Below, piece by piece: positions 34,314 to 46,400 of a DNA stretch of 62,000 nt. The position numbers and the translations under genes are program-made. Below the pieces are notes generated by a model. That model was not told where the DNA came from. It did no database searches and worked only from the letters and a program-made list of their open reading frames with translations. The DNA is from Glandiceps talaboti (Eukaryota > Hemichordata > Enteropneusta > Spengelidae). Each line of letters begins with the position of its first letter. Position 1 is the first letter of the stretch. The stretch is taken from the NCBI RefSeq assembly GCF_964340395.1, contig NC_135566.1:6615001-6677000 (forward strand). The letters are read 5' to 3'.

Positions 34314-34512
34314 TCAAGGAGAGGTAAAGGCACTGTCGTTTGGACTATTAAATCCACTACTAGGACTAGCAATGCTGTAAAGTGGACTTCTTGTGTTACG
34401 GAATTTCTCTAGAAGTTGGACATTAAATGTTGTAAGCGGACTGGCAACTTCTTTTGGGGCAGACAGTTTCCTTTTGCTGTTGCTGTTAATGCATGGAGTT
34501 CCCCCAGGCGAT
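34314..34512 (-). CDS. last exon of the PRR11-like gene (RSPGGTP motif)
   Basis: Completes the split Arg codon and then reads SPGGTPCINSNSKRKL, followed by SPLTTFNVQLLEKF and a Ser/Pro-rich tail ending at the stop at 34314. This is the most recognisable part of the protein and the basis of the family call. Confidence 0.65.
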
Positions 34513-37500
34513 CTGAAACAATTATGGAGAAAATCGTATTTCACTATACATGTATATTACCCTTTACTCTAATGAATTTTGCACATGAGCCAGAGACTCC
34601 AAAATACAAAAAGGGATTGTTGTTAGACTTGTTCCAATGACTGTTCTAAACTTCATTTTCTGGATTGCTTGTGAGGAGGAGGGGATTTTCTGTTTGTGAT
34701 AGATCTCACTAGGTATTAGTGTGGGTATTGAAGAGGGGGAAATATTTCCACTCACGCTTTCAGTGCTTTCTGCCACTCTTACAACACCAAACACCAAAAG
34801 CACTTCTGCAGTATGTCACACATCCACTCATACATCATGGGATAGTTATTTTTACATAAATATAAGTTTATCCATATCAAATTTCACAAGAGATATTACT
34901 GTGTGTTCACATGCTTTAGTGTACTTGGAATGATTGTGTGCTCATTTGCATACAGGTTGGCTATACTGTTTTCGGTATGCACAGCAGGGTAAATACCACT
35001 GGTATGGACACACAGATACAAGTTTTTGTATGGTGTTTGTCTCTTTTAACTTATTGTGCATTGCTTTTGAATATTTTTAAAACAAAGGAAGCACTTTAGA
35101 AATGAACTAAATGTTAAACGTTAAATAATAATTTTATAAATCACTGCCATCATCACATTTGACAATTGGAAATGAAAAGGATCAACTATTCACCAGTTTG
35201 ATATAATAGGGCTTACGTTCTTACCTAGTTTGTCCTGTTGACCTCAGGTTGTGATGGCTGAATTTCAGCAACTCATCATGAAAGCTTGCCACAGATGCAT
35301 TTTGACTGAATCAACAAAAAGAAGGAAGAATATACCAGAAAGAAAGTGAAATAAACATGCATGTAGCAATAATTAGTTTGTGTACCATGATGAAGGGTTC
35401 TCATTACTTACAGGTAGTATTTCGCAAATATCATCGTCAGAGAACAGAACACGTTATCAAGGCAAATTAGATGATCTCTCCACATCAGAAGACAAGGGGT
35501 AATACTATGAATAGGGACAAGGAGGCATACCAATTCAATCATCTCTACAATCACGTCATCATTACTACGCTGCATTTTTTGTCAGTCACCACATAGTAAG
35601 AGATAGGAGAACACCGAATTTTGGTGCGTCACTAGAAACTGTGTGCATCAGTGGTGAGTGTCAAATGGCTTCGAGGGCACACTGATCTGGAGTATCCATA
35701 GGTTTGTTGTTGCATGAAATGCCATCTTTACAGTTCCCAAGCCACTTCAGAGGTTAAATTCCCCTACCAGGTGTTGTATTCTAATTTCTATATCTCTTTA
35801 TTTTAATACATGGAAACCCATTTATAGATTGTGTATAATCTCCAACTGATTTTTCAAAAACCATACAATCAAATAAAGTTCACCAGCCAGAAAGACACCC
35901 TGTTTTTCTTCAAAGTTATTGCATATCGCAAGAAGATGTGTATATGAAGGCTATCTTTATACAAACCTTTGAGATGACTCAAGTTTTGACTTCTTACTTC
36001 CCTTTTTTAATCCTTCACCACTTTTCCTCTTTACTTGGGGTGATGAAATCTAAAAAGAACAGAATATGAATCGATAAAATCTGATATTGTTAATCAATGT
36101 TTTTCTTTGTTCAACCAAGGAAAATACGAGTGACCCATGGGGCCTTGTCATTATGAGTTGCTAGACAAGTAGTGACAAATTTGTTAGTCACAAGTAGAAT
36201 ATAATCATATCTTTGCATGTGTGGGGAAAATAATGCTGATTCTGAATGTCTTGTCTCATATTTACAGTACCACAGAACCAATGATGTAGACAGGCACTGA
36301 CTGTTGTGATGTAATACAACCAGGGTATAAATTCCATATTTGCTGTTTGAACATGTACAACTTGAGCATGGTTTAATATTTATAGATGGTCTGACATTAT
36401 CAAGCCTGTAGGGTGTTGATAAGGTGGATGCCCCGGTATTAATATGGTTGGATTCCTAGATGTTTAATGTTAACAGGAATCAGATTAGTCCCCCTAACTT
36501 AAACTTGTTTTTTCTTCAGATAGGGTTAGGAATAGAATCAGATTAGACCCCCTAACTTAAACATGTTTGTCTTTCACTAATCATGGATGGACACTGTTCT
36601 GTATTTGTTTTCCTTGACAGTAGCTTGATCACTCACTGTGTTTGTCTTTTCTTGAAGTGGTGTTGACTTGGTATCATTTTGTTGATCTAGTGGTTTTCCT
36701 GGTGGTTTGGACTTTGTTTTCTTTGTTTTGACGTCAGGTGTCATAATTGTTGGAAGTGGTGGTGGTGGTGGTGGAGGGGGGTAGCTTGGTGCTCCATTGT
36801 TGTTTTCAGTTTTCTTCTGTTGTTTTTGTTCATTTTCTTTTTGTTGATGTTGTTGTTGTTGTTGTCTGGCTTTCTGTCTAGCCCTTTTCAATGCTATTCT
36901 TTTGGAGAATCTGACTGGCGTATCCTTAATTTCTACAAAAAGATATAAAAAAAACCCACATCTATTGTAGAAATCGTTGCATCATTTGATAACAAGTTTT
37001 ATGGCTCCTTTACATGATACTGTAGCTAAATACACAAATGGAACTAAAATTAATTTGTGAATGAAGCTATGAAGTAAAGAGACATAAATTATTACTGCTT
37101 GAATATCTCCTGTTGTAAAGACAAAAGATCGTATACTTTGTCCACTAGGACTAAAGTAGGAATTCAAATCCAAACCCTGCATAATGGCTGTCTAGGGCAA
37201 GAATTGACATGAAGAATATTTCTATGATGGATAGGAAACCTGCCTGGAACAAAATTTTGAAATAAAAATCACGACTTCATGTCTCTCTCTGAAGATCTGA
37301 GGAGTCAAGTTGACAAGTAGGATTTTATTTTAAAGTATTTGCTGTAGTAAAAAGTTCAAATTGATTTGTAATCTGTGTTTCTATATCCTCATTTGTCATA
37401 CTAACCTAAACTGTAAAATACATCATGTCATTCTGCCCTCACTGGCCTCCTCTCACCATAGGAGGGGTTGACTGATGTGTGAGGGCAACCCATCACAGCG

Positions 37501-38871
37501 TACCTTACAGACTAATACATACCTTGATTGTAATCAAATGCTTTGGCCATATTATCAGTCAGTTCTTGCATTTTTTCATTACATTCAGTGTCATCCACTT
37601 CAACAGCTTGTTGTCCCATAATATTAACAAGAAACCTAGTCTGGAAAGTAAAATGAACCAAGGTCTATGTTATATACTAAACTGCTGTATGAACTAGAAA
37701 TTGAATATACATGCACAATACCTAATTTTGTTTAATTTACTAGTTGTGTCAGTTCTGCCATGTGGATTTGTCAATGCTATATTTTACAAGCATTATATCC
37801 TGAAAACTAAACTGAAAGCTGCACTAGTCGCAACTGAAACATTAAAAAAAAAACCTCTTTGTTAGATTTAAGAAATTACGCGTAATATTGTACACCCTGA
37901 ACAGTATTGAATCACATGTAGGTAATATATTTAATGTATGTAGCTGTATACATACTGGTAATATGATTCAATAAATCCAACCACATTGATTTTTGGGTCC
38001 ACACCCAAAATTGAGAGAGACCAAATGCAATCACAATTACAACATATTACTGGACTACTTCTAGACAAAATTGACAATCTAATTAATGTACAATGTCTAA
38101 TTATTGGTATTTTGACAATATTCAGTGAATATGACATTGGTTGTCTGATCAAAAAATTATTATTTCAGTTACAGGCTTACAGCTAGTGCAGGTTGAAGGA
38201 GTATCGCAAATTGGAGTTTTGAGGAATTGTATTTTCTATATTAAAACTTAAAGAAATCAAGTTGGAACAAACCTTTGGAAAACCAACTGATGAAAGTTTT
38301 GGCTAATATCTGTTTTCTAATTTCAGGTTTCTTACCTTTAGAAATGAGAATATACTTTCGTTCTCCATTTCATCTTGTTTCTTCTTCCTCAATATTTCTT
38401 TATAGATATCGGGATGTTTTTCCATGTACAATATCAAATCCTGTATTAATTTAATATAAAACAACAAACTTGTGAGTGCCTTTTTGTGAAGAAATCTATT
38501 CTTCATACTCCTACCCAAAGTCAGTTGTTGTCCTTGTAAAACTAAAAATATATGTTGAACCTCAGACCACTAGTTGTCTGAGGTTGAACCCACCTTAACT
38601 TGACTTTGGATTTCTTTGAGAAGTCTCCTTAAGACCCCTCTGAAACCATACATGTACTTCTAAGTTAGACTCCCTAGCATGGGAACTACTAAAGAAGAGA
38701 AATGGAGGAAATCAGTAAATTGAGTAAAGATTCTTTTTGTTCAAGACTACATACTTCAAGACCTTTGGCAGTCTCCTCTGTTCCTTGCTCTTCAAAAACC
38801 TTCACAGATACCGGTGTACAGTATTGTCTTGACACTGGTGTAGCATTGTCAAATTCACCCATGGACTCCAT
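34314..38871 (-). CDS. PRR11-like / MTFR2-like proline-rich protein, 7 coding exons
   Basis: Exons are 38871-38755, 38440-38336, 37640-37523, 36932-36637, 36049-35967, 35305-35225 and 34512-34314. All are GT-AG and phase-consistent, giving 332 residues (human PRR11 is about 360). The N-terminal half is charged and helical-looking with no domain I recognise. Then come a basic/Gln-rich segment (about 122-154), eight prolines (165-172), a Lys-rich region and a C-terminal FHDELLKFSHHNLRSTG...RSPGGTP block (RSPGGTP at 267-273), followed by Ser/Pro-rich sequence. The RSPGGTP block plus a downstream LLEKF-type segment matches my recollection of the ends of PRR11 and MTFR2. The amino half is not clearly similar to either. 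PRR11 acts in cell-cycle progression and MTFR2 in mitochondrial fission, and which role applies is unknown. The start ATG lies 4 bases into an exon whose acceptor is at 38875, so a 5' UTR exon must exist upstream. Confidence 0.65.
36113..36395 (+). repeat. dispersed repeat family F, copy 2
   Basis: Co-linear with 3641-3870. It shares ATACGAGTGACC, then TTATGAGTTGCTAGACAAGT where copy 1 has CG at three places, and later CCATATTTGCTGTTTGA. It lies in an intron of the PRR11-like gene, just upstream (plus-strand sense) of the 36476-36572 duplication. Confidence 0.55.
36476..36572 (+). repeat. two-copy tandem duplication in a PRR11-like intron
   Basis: GAATCAGATTAG(T/A)CCCCCTA followed by ACTTAAAC(T/A)TGTTT occurs twice, about 58 bp apart. 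It lies directly past the alternative stop at 36577 on the minus strand. Confidence 0.8.
36577..36932 (-). CDS. proline/Gln-rich exon with alternative read-through end
   Basis: The exon starts at 36932 after a TAG acceptor. In the main model it ends at 36637 at a consensus gtgagt donor. If that donor is skipped the frame stays open for 19 more codons (VSDQATVKENKYRTVSIHD) to a stop at 36577-36579, giving a 231-residue form without the RSPGGTP end. The exon encodes Q5, a Lys/Gln-rich run and P8. Confidence 0.55.
37411..37510. mobile_element. 100-bp foldback MITE, family A copy 2 (CpG-decayed)
   Basis: Co-linear with 41-141. It has the same CTGTAA/TTACAG ends and the same GCCCTCAC/GTGAGGGC stem. 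It sits in an intron of the PRR11-like gene, 13 bp from a splice donor (37522). Eight of the ten CpG sites of copy 1 are TpG or CpA here. Confidence 0.7.
37870..38200 (+). repeat. dispersed repeat family G, copy 2
   Basis: Longest of three copies. It contains AATGTCTAATTATTGGTATT, TTCAGTGAATATGACATTGG, TTGTCTGATCAAAAAATTAT and an upstream ATTGATTTTTGGGTCCACAC block shared with copy 3. In an intron of the PRR11-like gene. Confidence 0.65.
38558..38585. repeat. hairpin, CCTCAGAC type, related to 16749
   Basis: AACCTCAGAC pairs with GTCTGAGGTT around CACTAGTT. It shares CTCAGACCACT(A) with the hairpin at 16749. It lies in an intron of the PRR11-like gene. Confidence 0.55.
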
Positions 38872-39439
38872 AATCTGTCAATAAAATCAATTATTCGACA
38901 TGTAAGTTGTCACCTCTTTTAATGGTGTTGTTGAGGATTTTACCAATATAGGTAAGGGTGGCCTTACTAATGTCTCATTGTAACACCTCAAAAAGGATGG
39001 GTCAGTCGGTTGATTAAAGTTGGATACTGTTAGGTAGTCAATGGATTTGCCTGAAAGGATACACAATGGTAATATACATGGAGTTGTCTACTTTTCCGTG
39101 ACTACGTCTTGCTTTTTTTTTTCAAAGATATATGCTCATCAATGTTCTGTTTTGAATGAGTCCTTGTAAATACCTAACCTGCACATTTTCTCTATGAAAG
39201 AATGCATATGTGTTTAAAGCAGAATTACACTATTGTAGCAGCCATATGAAAAAAAAAAATATTCTAAAATGAAAAATATTTAGAAACAAAATAAAATATA
39301 AAAAAGAATAAAAAAGTATTGCAAATAAAAACAAAGCTACAATTATATATTCAATACTACATGTATGACAATAGTATACTCCTACTGTGTACAGACAACT
39401 GCTACTGCAAGTACTTGGATAAAATAACTGACAATTGGA

Positions 39440-40424
39440 CGTTGCAGGTAGAATTTCTCTTGTACACAGCTGTGGAATAATCCAGTATTTCAATCTGCCT
39501 CCTAGGGTGCGAGGGTGAGGAGATACGAGAGCTAACGATGCAAAACAACAGCGCAGACAGAACCTCTCACGCGTCAAGTATCAAAAGTCAAATCTCATCT
39601 CACCAACGACGAGAACGTAAACATTGCCAAATCTTCAAGAACAGGCAACAATTCCTCGATAAATTCCTGACAGAAAAACAAAGTGTAGTAGCCAATTAAA
39701 ACCTATAACCGTTACTCACCTATATTTACAACGTTCGTTCTGAAAAATGTCAGGTAAGTACTTCGTAGATTGTGGAAACCTTTTATAGAAACAATGATCA
39801 TGGCAAAGTGATTTTTAAAACTTCGCGGAAAGACTGCTTAACTTTTGTAAAATAATCAATATGGGTCTAACGTCTCTTTTAAACTGAGGTCATTGATAGC
39901 CGCATGCTGTGATAAAAATATTCAGAAACTCTGTCTTTATTGCAATGAAATAAGTAGTCAATTTTTTTTTAACAATCAAGTAATGCACTAGTTTTAAAAT
40001 TACACACAAAGACTAGACAGAAAGCTAGGAGGTTTGAGATTCGTATCATCCTCTCGCGACAATCTCGCTCTACACGAGACATCCGGGAAGCGCTATTAAT
40101 CAATGTCCACCATCTTTGCCGGTGGGAAGTGTTTGCGAGAGCAAAATCGTTCATATACGTGCCCAAAGTTTGGCCTTCTGAGCCAATTTTGGGGAGTGAC
40201 TGTCAGAGCAATCTGTTGGTTGTGCATATCAGCACAGGTACGTTAACGCCTTTAGCGTTTGCAATCTATATTTTCAGTGCAATAATTAAGAATTTGCACG
40301 GAAGTATTTCCTTTTTCGTCTGAAGTCAACATGGAGTTTTGATTTACCATGAAGTCTCAGAAGTTCAGAGTCTCTCCAAAGTGCGGAGCGACCGCCTGGT
40401 CATCAGTATTTACTAAGTTAGTCA
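39440..40424. promoter_or_regulatory. CpG-rich divergent promoter shared by the PRR11-like gene and RNF10
   Basis: CpG density rises sharply here against CpG-poor flanks, for example around 39490-39620 and 40040-40420. On the minus strand a consensus donor (ATATAG then gtgagt, exon end 39720) fits the 5' UTR exon needed by the PRR11-like gene. On the plus strand RNF10 starts at 40425. The exact transcription starts cannot be seen. Confidence 0.6.
39720..39900 (-). other. candidate 5' UTR exon of the PRR11-like gene
   Basis: The donor AG|gtgagt at 39720/39719 on the minus strand would splice to the acceptor at 38875, three bases before the start codon. The upstream end is undetermined. The call rests on donor quality, position and the need for an upstream exon. 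Confidence 0.35.
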
Positions 40425-43400
40425 ATGTTAGAGGAGGAGGAGATGGAGAAGAAGTCAGCTACGCGTTCATCGTCTGCACCACCACCCAACAAGGGGTCCA
40501 GCGGGGAGTCTAAGAGTAAAGGTAACGATTTTACATGTAATCCACTTTATTACTCAAGTTACTGTACACATTGTGACTGGTAGTTATAATATTATTATGC
40601 TCAATTAGTGTCAGGTGACATCACAAAGATGTACTATATGATGTGATTGAGTGAGAATCATTTGCATGCTATCCCTTGTCTTGTTCACCCTATAGTAATA
40701 AATGACCCGGACCCTGGTACGGTCCACGGTCCACAACTGCATGTAGGTCATCAAACATGATGTCTGGTGACGTCACGCCCAACACAACAGTGTCTGTCAC
40801 CTGACATCATCGCAAACAAACTAACATAGTATTTCACAAGAAAACGCAAGCAGGGTGGTTTACTACGGTGTTAATGGGCCACACGACTCGTGAAAGGACC
40901 ATTCTAAGTCTGCCCATTCTACTGTAAATATCCTATATTTCCGTGTTTCAGATAAGTAAAATGAAAGCACACAAGGATGAAAATATTCATATAATGACAT
41001 TCCTGTTTCGCATTGGGACTACTACTTCTGACATTGGTTTGGAACGGTCTAAACTGAAAAATACATACCTAACAATTAGTTTTGGGAAACCTTATGAATT
41101 CCAACTCGGAATTGTGTTCAAATATGGGTCATCACTTTTCAGATGGTGCTAGATCGAATAATGGTGGTCCAAAGTTCAACAGAAGGAGGGAGCCATCATT
41201 TCCAAGAGGGGAACCAGGTTCTGCAAGGAAACCCATTCCCCAGAAAAGTAAGGCCATTGACAAGAGACCTCGTACTAGGAATAATAATGGTGGCAGACGT
41301 GAAGAGGTCAGTTCTTTATTTATATTTCATTCATCACAAATGTACCAGTTCTGCTGGATCTAGCAGTGCACTTTGACTCACAGTCCCTCGAGGAATCAGT
41401 AGTTGATTTCCCCAAAACCTGTGTGATTCCATGATGTAAACAAACATTCACATCTTTCTCTCTACATTTTGTTGTGTCAAGTTATAATTCACACGTTATT
41501 ACCTTTGATAATTTACCTATTCAATAAAATCTGGAACCACATGAAGCAAGTGAAATAAAAATTCATCCTTGAAATGACTTTTGAAAAGAGGCAGTGAAGT
41601 TGGGTCATGAGATATGTTCAACTTAAATCATGATGAAAGCAAGGAGTCATGCAAAGAACCATTTATAACATAATTTCAAAATAGACGTTTCTAGGTCGGT
41701 TCTAGAAGGAGTGGTTGAATGAATGAACATTTTTGCAAGTTGTACAAAAAGTAACCTTTCTAGAACTTCAGATACAGTAAACACTACAGTATACTTTTAT
41801 ATCAGTATCTAATTCAGACTCTCTTCGGTTTCTTCTTCAGGTAGCAAAACATCAAAGAGCTGAGTTTGGCTCGCCGTTATCTTATGGACCTAAAAAGATC
41901 AACTTGAACCATTTGTTGAATTTTACCTACGCTCCAAGGGAAACTTCTGGTCAAGATAGATCATGGAAATCCCGAAATAAATGGGGCATCAGACGTGTGC
42001 GTTACAATAAGGAACAGTTTCTTCAGGCAAAGTAGGTACCAAACATGTACTTGTACATGCGTTTTCCCATTAGCAATAACATTGTTCACCTTTCAAGTAA
42101 ATTTGTCAGCAAGTCATATCACTTTCAAAACCCTGGAAAGTCCTTGAATTGTAATAAAGAGTATGAGCCCAGGTACATTTTGTGTGCCAGTTCACCAACC
42201 ATGGGCTTAGATATTCACATTATTTTCCCTATTGATGTTGAGAATTTTCATGGACTTACTAGACAAGTAAACATTTTGACAAGTTAAGTCAAATGATGGT
42301 ATGTCAGTGAAATGTACTCCAAACTTCTCCTGGATAATGGTACAAGTTGACAATGAAAGAAAACAACTTCAAAACTCGAACACTGCCAGAACAGTCCTTG
42401 AATTTTGATAGCAGTATATGAACTCTGATGTGATAAATTTGTATGCCAGTTCACAAACCATGATTCTAAATAATCATATCTTTGTCGCTTTTTAAATCTT
42501 TCCAGCTGTCAATTTATAGTAGCAAGCCAAGGAGACTACACAGTGCATGCAGCTGATCCTGATATCTTGGTTGAATGGGATCTGATAGAACAAGTGGTAA
42601 GTTACATCATATGGCACTTGGTTATTTTGTGATATGTTAGATATGTTGGCATACAAATGGTATCGTTACAATGCCTCAGTCAGCTTTCAGAATATTTCAA
42701 TTTCCACACACATTGATGTCCAATATCGATACATCACAGATGACAGATATAAAGATGCAGGTTACTTTTCATGACTTGAAATCAACAAGAAGTCTATTGA
42801 AATTTTACCTTGAAGAAATTTCACAGTATTTGCTGATTTTGTCTCCAGTGTTGTAATGTTCTTTTAAAAGCATTAGACAAGATCAACATTATGAATATGT
42901 CAAAAAGATTTGACATTCCGTGTATGGATATATATGTGCTCATCAGAGATCAATTCACATCATTTGCCATATTTTTATCAAAATTGAAGATGCCAAAGAA
43001 ATACATTACAAAATCAGATTGATATTTGAACTCGCCCTGTATTAGTGTACATGTGTGTGAACATTCACAAGTGACTGAATTTTGAGAGATAATGGTATGG
43101 CAACTTGAGAGTTGTATGTAGTATATGCTTCTAGACTTCTCAGATAGGTTGTTTTGACTTCTTCAGATAGGTTCTTCTGAAATTTACACTTGTTTGTGAT
43201 TATTTTGACTAGCGAATCTTCAGTCATGATGTTCCATCTTGTCCAATCTGTCTGTATCCACCGACTGCAGCCAAGATAACCAGATGTGGGCATATGTATT
43301 GCTGGACATGTATTCTACATTACCTATCACTGGGTGAGAAAACATGGAGAAAATGTCCAATATGTTATGAAGCTGTGCACAAATCGGATCTCAAAAGGTA

Positions 43401-46400
43401 CATAAGTTATATTTTAGAATGGAAATTTATATGAAATGTGTCACGTACTTGATAGTGTTGCTAATATTATATTTCCTATGTTGACATACAGTTGTAAAGA
43501 TATCAAATTTTGAATGCAATTTGTTATCCAATTCATGAATGTCAGTTGGTTTGTAAGACAAACAAGTATCAGTCCAGCTACAATATAAAATAATCACCAG
43601 TTGTTGTACACAGAAACCTGCCTTTTGGGAATTGTGGTAGATTTTTCGGAAAACCTGTGCTTATGTATTTTCATACCTACACAAATGTCACCTAGGTTTT
43701 AGAACCCAGTTGAGAAAGAAAAAATCTGGTAAAAATGGTCATCAGTTACCCCATCTGAATTACTGTGCCAGTAGTTTAGTGGGTATAACGCTTGGAGAAT
43801 GCATGTGAAGTGTGACCACATGAATTTCAAATTCATGTAGATTTTACCCCATACCAGCCTTCATAGAACTTATATGGCTCTGTGTACACAAATGTGCTGG
43901 TACTGTTTCACTATCCTTGGATAATGCCTCGTCATTGTTCAAGAGTAAACCCTGCAATGCATATAGTATCAGATCACACAGCCATCTTTTGAAATCAAGG
44001 CTTTTATAGATTTGAACTCAGTAGATATGAACAATGCATTTGAGTTGAAGACCAATAATGGTGCTAGATAAGATGCATCTTATATAGTCCAGCTGCAAGA
44101 CCATTCTATTCTTCTAACTACTAACACATGATAACAATGTCAAGCTCTCCTCTGGAGCTGTGTACCACAGGAACTGTCAACTTTTGTTGGGCAACCTTCC
44201 AAGCGCAGATCCAAGTTTGCCATTACTTGTTTTGTCATTATGTCAAAAACTTGTCACTAAAAAGTTGTTTCTTCTTTGATGCCACAGTGTGATGTTAATG
44301 GAAACACATCATTACATACCTGGTGAAAAAATCACCATGAAATTGATGAAACGAGAGAAAGGATCTAATGTGGGATTTCCCAAACAGCAGTGGATACAAA
44401 CTGAGGCTACTCCATTTGCATTGGGTAATGATTCTATTGATACATGCTTTGTCAAGTTACTGGTTGCAACTCCAGAACAAGTTCAAGAACAGGTACGAAA
44501 AACTTGTGAAATTTTGTCAGAAGTAGCATTGCTTTTAGCCATTGGTGTTGTTTTTATAAAAATATAAGTTAGTGAACAAGCAGGTTTCTTGTATTTTTAA
44601 AGGATCCATGAATCAGAAAACATAGTAATGTCCATTATCCAAGTGATGTTTGTTCTTTTACTCTTTCTGTGGTTATTGATGACAAACCATATTTGATACA
44701 CAAAATATATATCTCAATCCTTGCAGATAATTAATGTTGAGAAGACAGCATTGGAAACAAAACTTGCAGACAAGGATGAGGTATTACTAATTTAAAATAT
44801 TTGATTTACAAAATATGAATTTAGTAACAGGATATGTAGTGTGTGATTTTTCTCCCAGCAAGAAAATGTGTAGCTAGATACTTGTTCAACACCTTAAAAG
44901 ACAGTTTCTCTATGGTATAGTTTGAGTACAATTTTAAGTAGATATTTTAAAATCATAATGAGTTTTATACATTTTCCGTCTGATACAATTTCGTAAGTGT
45001 TTATTTTCTTCAGTACAAAGCATCTCTCATGAATATTCATAGTGCAACTATGACTATATTGTTTCTGCTGACTCCCATGAAGCCACAACAAAGATACCCT
45101 GTAAAAGCACAAGGTCAACTTGATGTTTCTCTGAAATCGCAAGTAATTATAGGTGATGTGAAATCATAAAATTGCTCTAGAACCCATAGTTTATCAAAAT
45201 GCTTGTATTTTATGAAATGATGTTTCCCAAAAATGATCTCATTATGCAGTTTATCAAAACCTTTTGTTTTTCTTCCAGGAGTCTGAATCCTGTTTCATAG
45301 AAGCAGCATTTGCATCATTGAAAGTAAGTCAATTGGTGAAACTGTATTAACGTGTGTGGTTGCAAACAGTGAAGAGGGTTCACCCAATTGATGGCTTGTC
45401 TAGCGATGGTCATTTGGAAATGATTTGTTTGCTGTGAAAGAATTCACATTTTTGATTTCATCAAGCTTATATACACAAGCAATAATGATGAAGACCTTAG
45501 AAATAATTCACTATCTTAGTGGTTTTTCTCAAATTTTGAATGTCATCATTTTATTGTGTGGCACATTGTATTATGGAAAAGTGAACTTTCAGAGAGCAGG
45601 GCATTAAAGCTCCACTATCCATAACAGGAGCATAATTTTTTTGGTCAGACAACCAGCAATATATCTATTGAAAGTTGTTAAACTACCAATAATTAGATAT
45701 CGGATATGTGAATGTGAAGTTGGTTTTATCTGAAAGTAGAATGATAACAAGTTCAAATCATGCTCACGTGAGATGCAGATTTTAGGGTACAGACCAAAAA
45801 TCAATTTGACTGGATTTATTGTACCATATTGTGAATTGATAACTATTGATTATCACAGGAAAGGGAAAGAGGAATTGGTAAGAAAGACGGACATACCGAT
45901 GAGAATGAAAAACAAGAAATTGACGAAGTTACACAAGGTAGGCTGGTTTGAACTATTAGTAAATAAGTTTGTAGCAAAAGATTTGATCAACATTTCTTGT
46001 GTCGCAATTCTGTAATCTGCTAAATACAGTATAATGCTTTGGAATGTGAAAATTAGGAAAAGTTGTCACAACTCATATTTTTGCATGGATGACCCAGTCA
46101 TATTTTGCGTAGAAACTGTTCTGAAAATAAGTTTGACTCATATTTTGGAAAATTATGATATTGTTGTCATGTACTGTCTTTTGATTTGTTCACAGGTTTG
46201 GAGGACGTTGATATTCAAAGTAAAGAAGTTGATGTTTCTCCAACGAAATGGGTGGCAAAAGAGGTAACATAGCTGGAAGTTTGAAGTTGAAGTTGTTAAT
46301 CGTCTATAGGTTAACTAGTTATTAATTACTTTGTCTGCCTCATCAAACCTCGTCTTTATGAATATAGATGTCGTTTGAAAATAGATTAATAAATTGTCTG

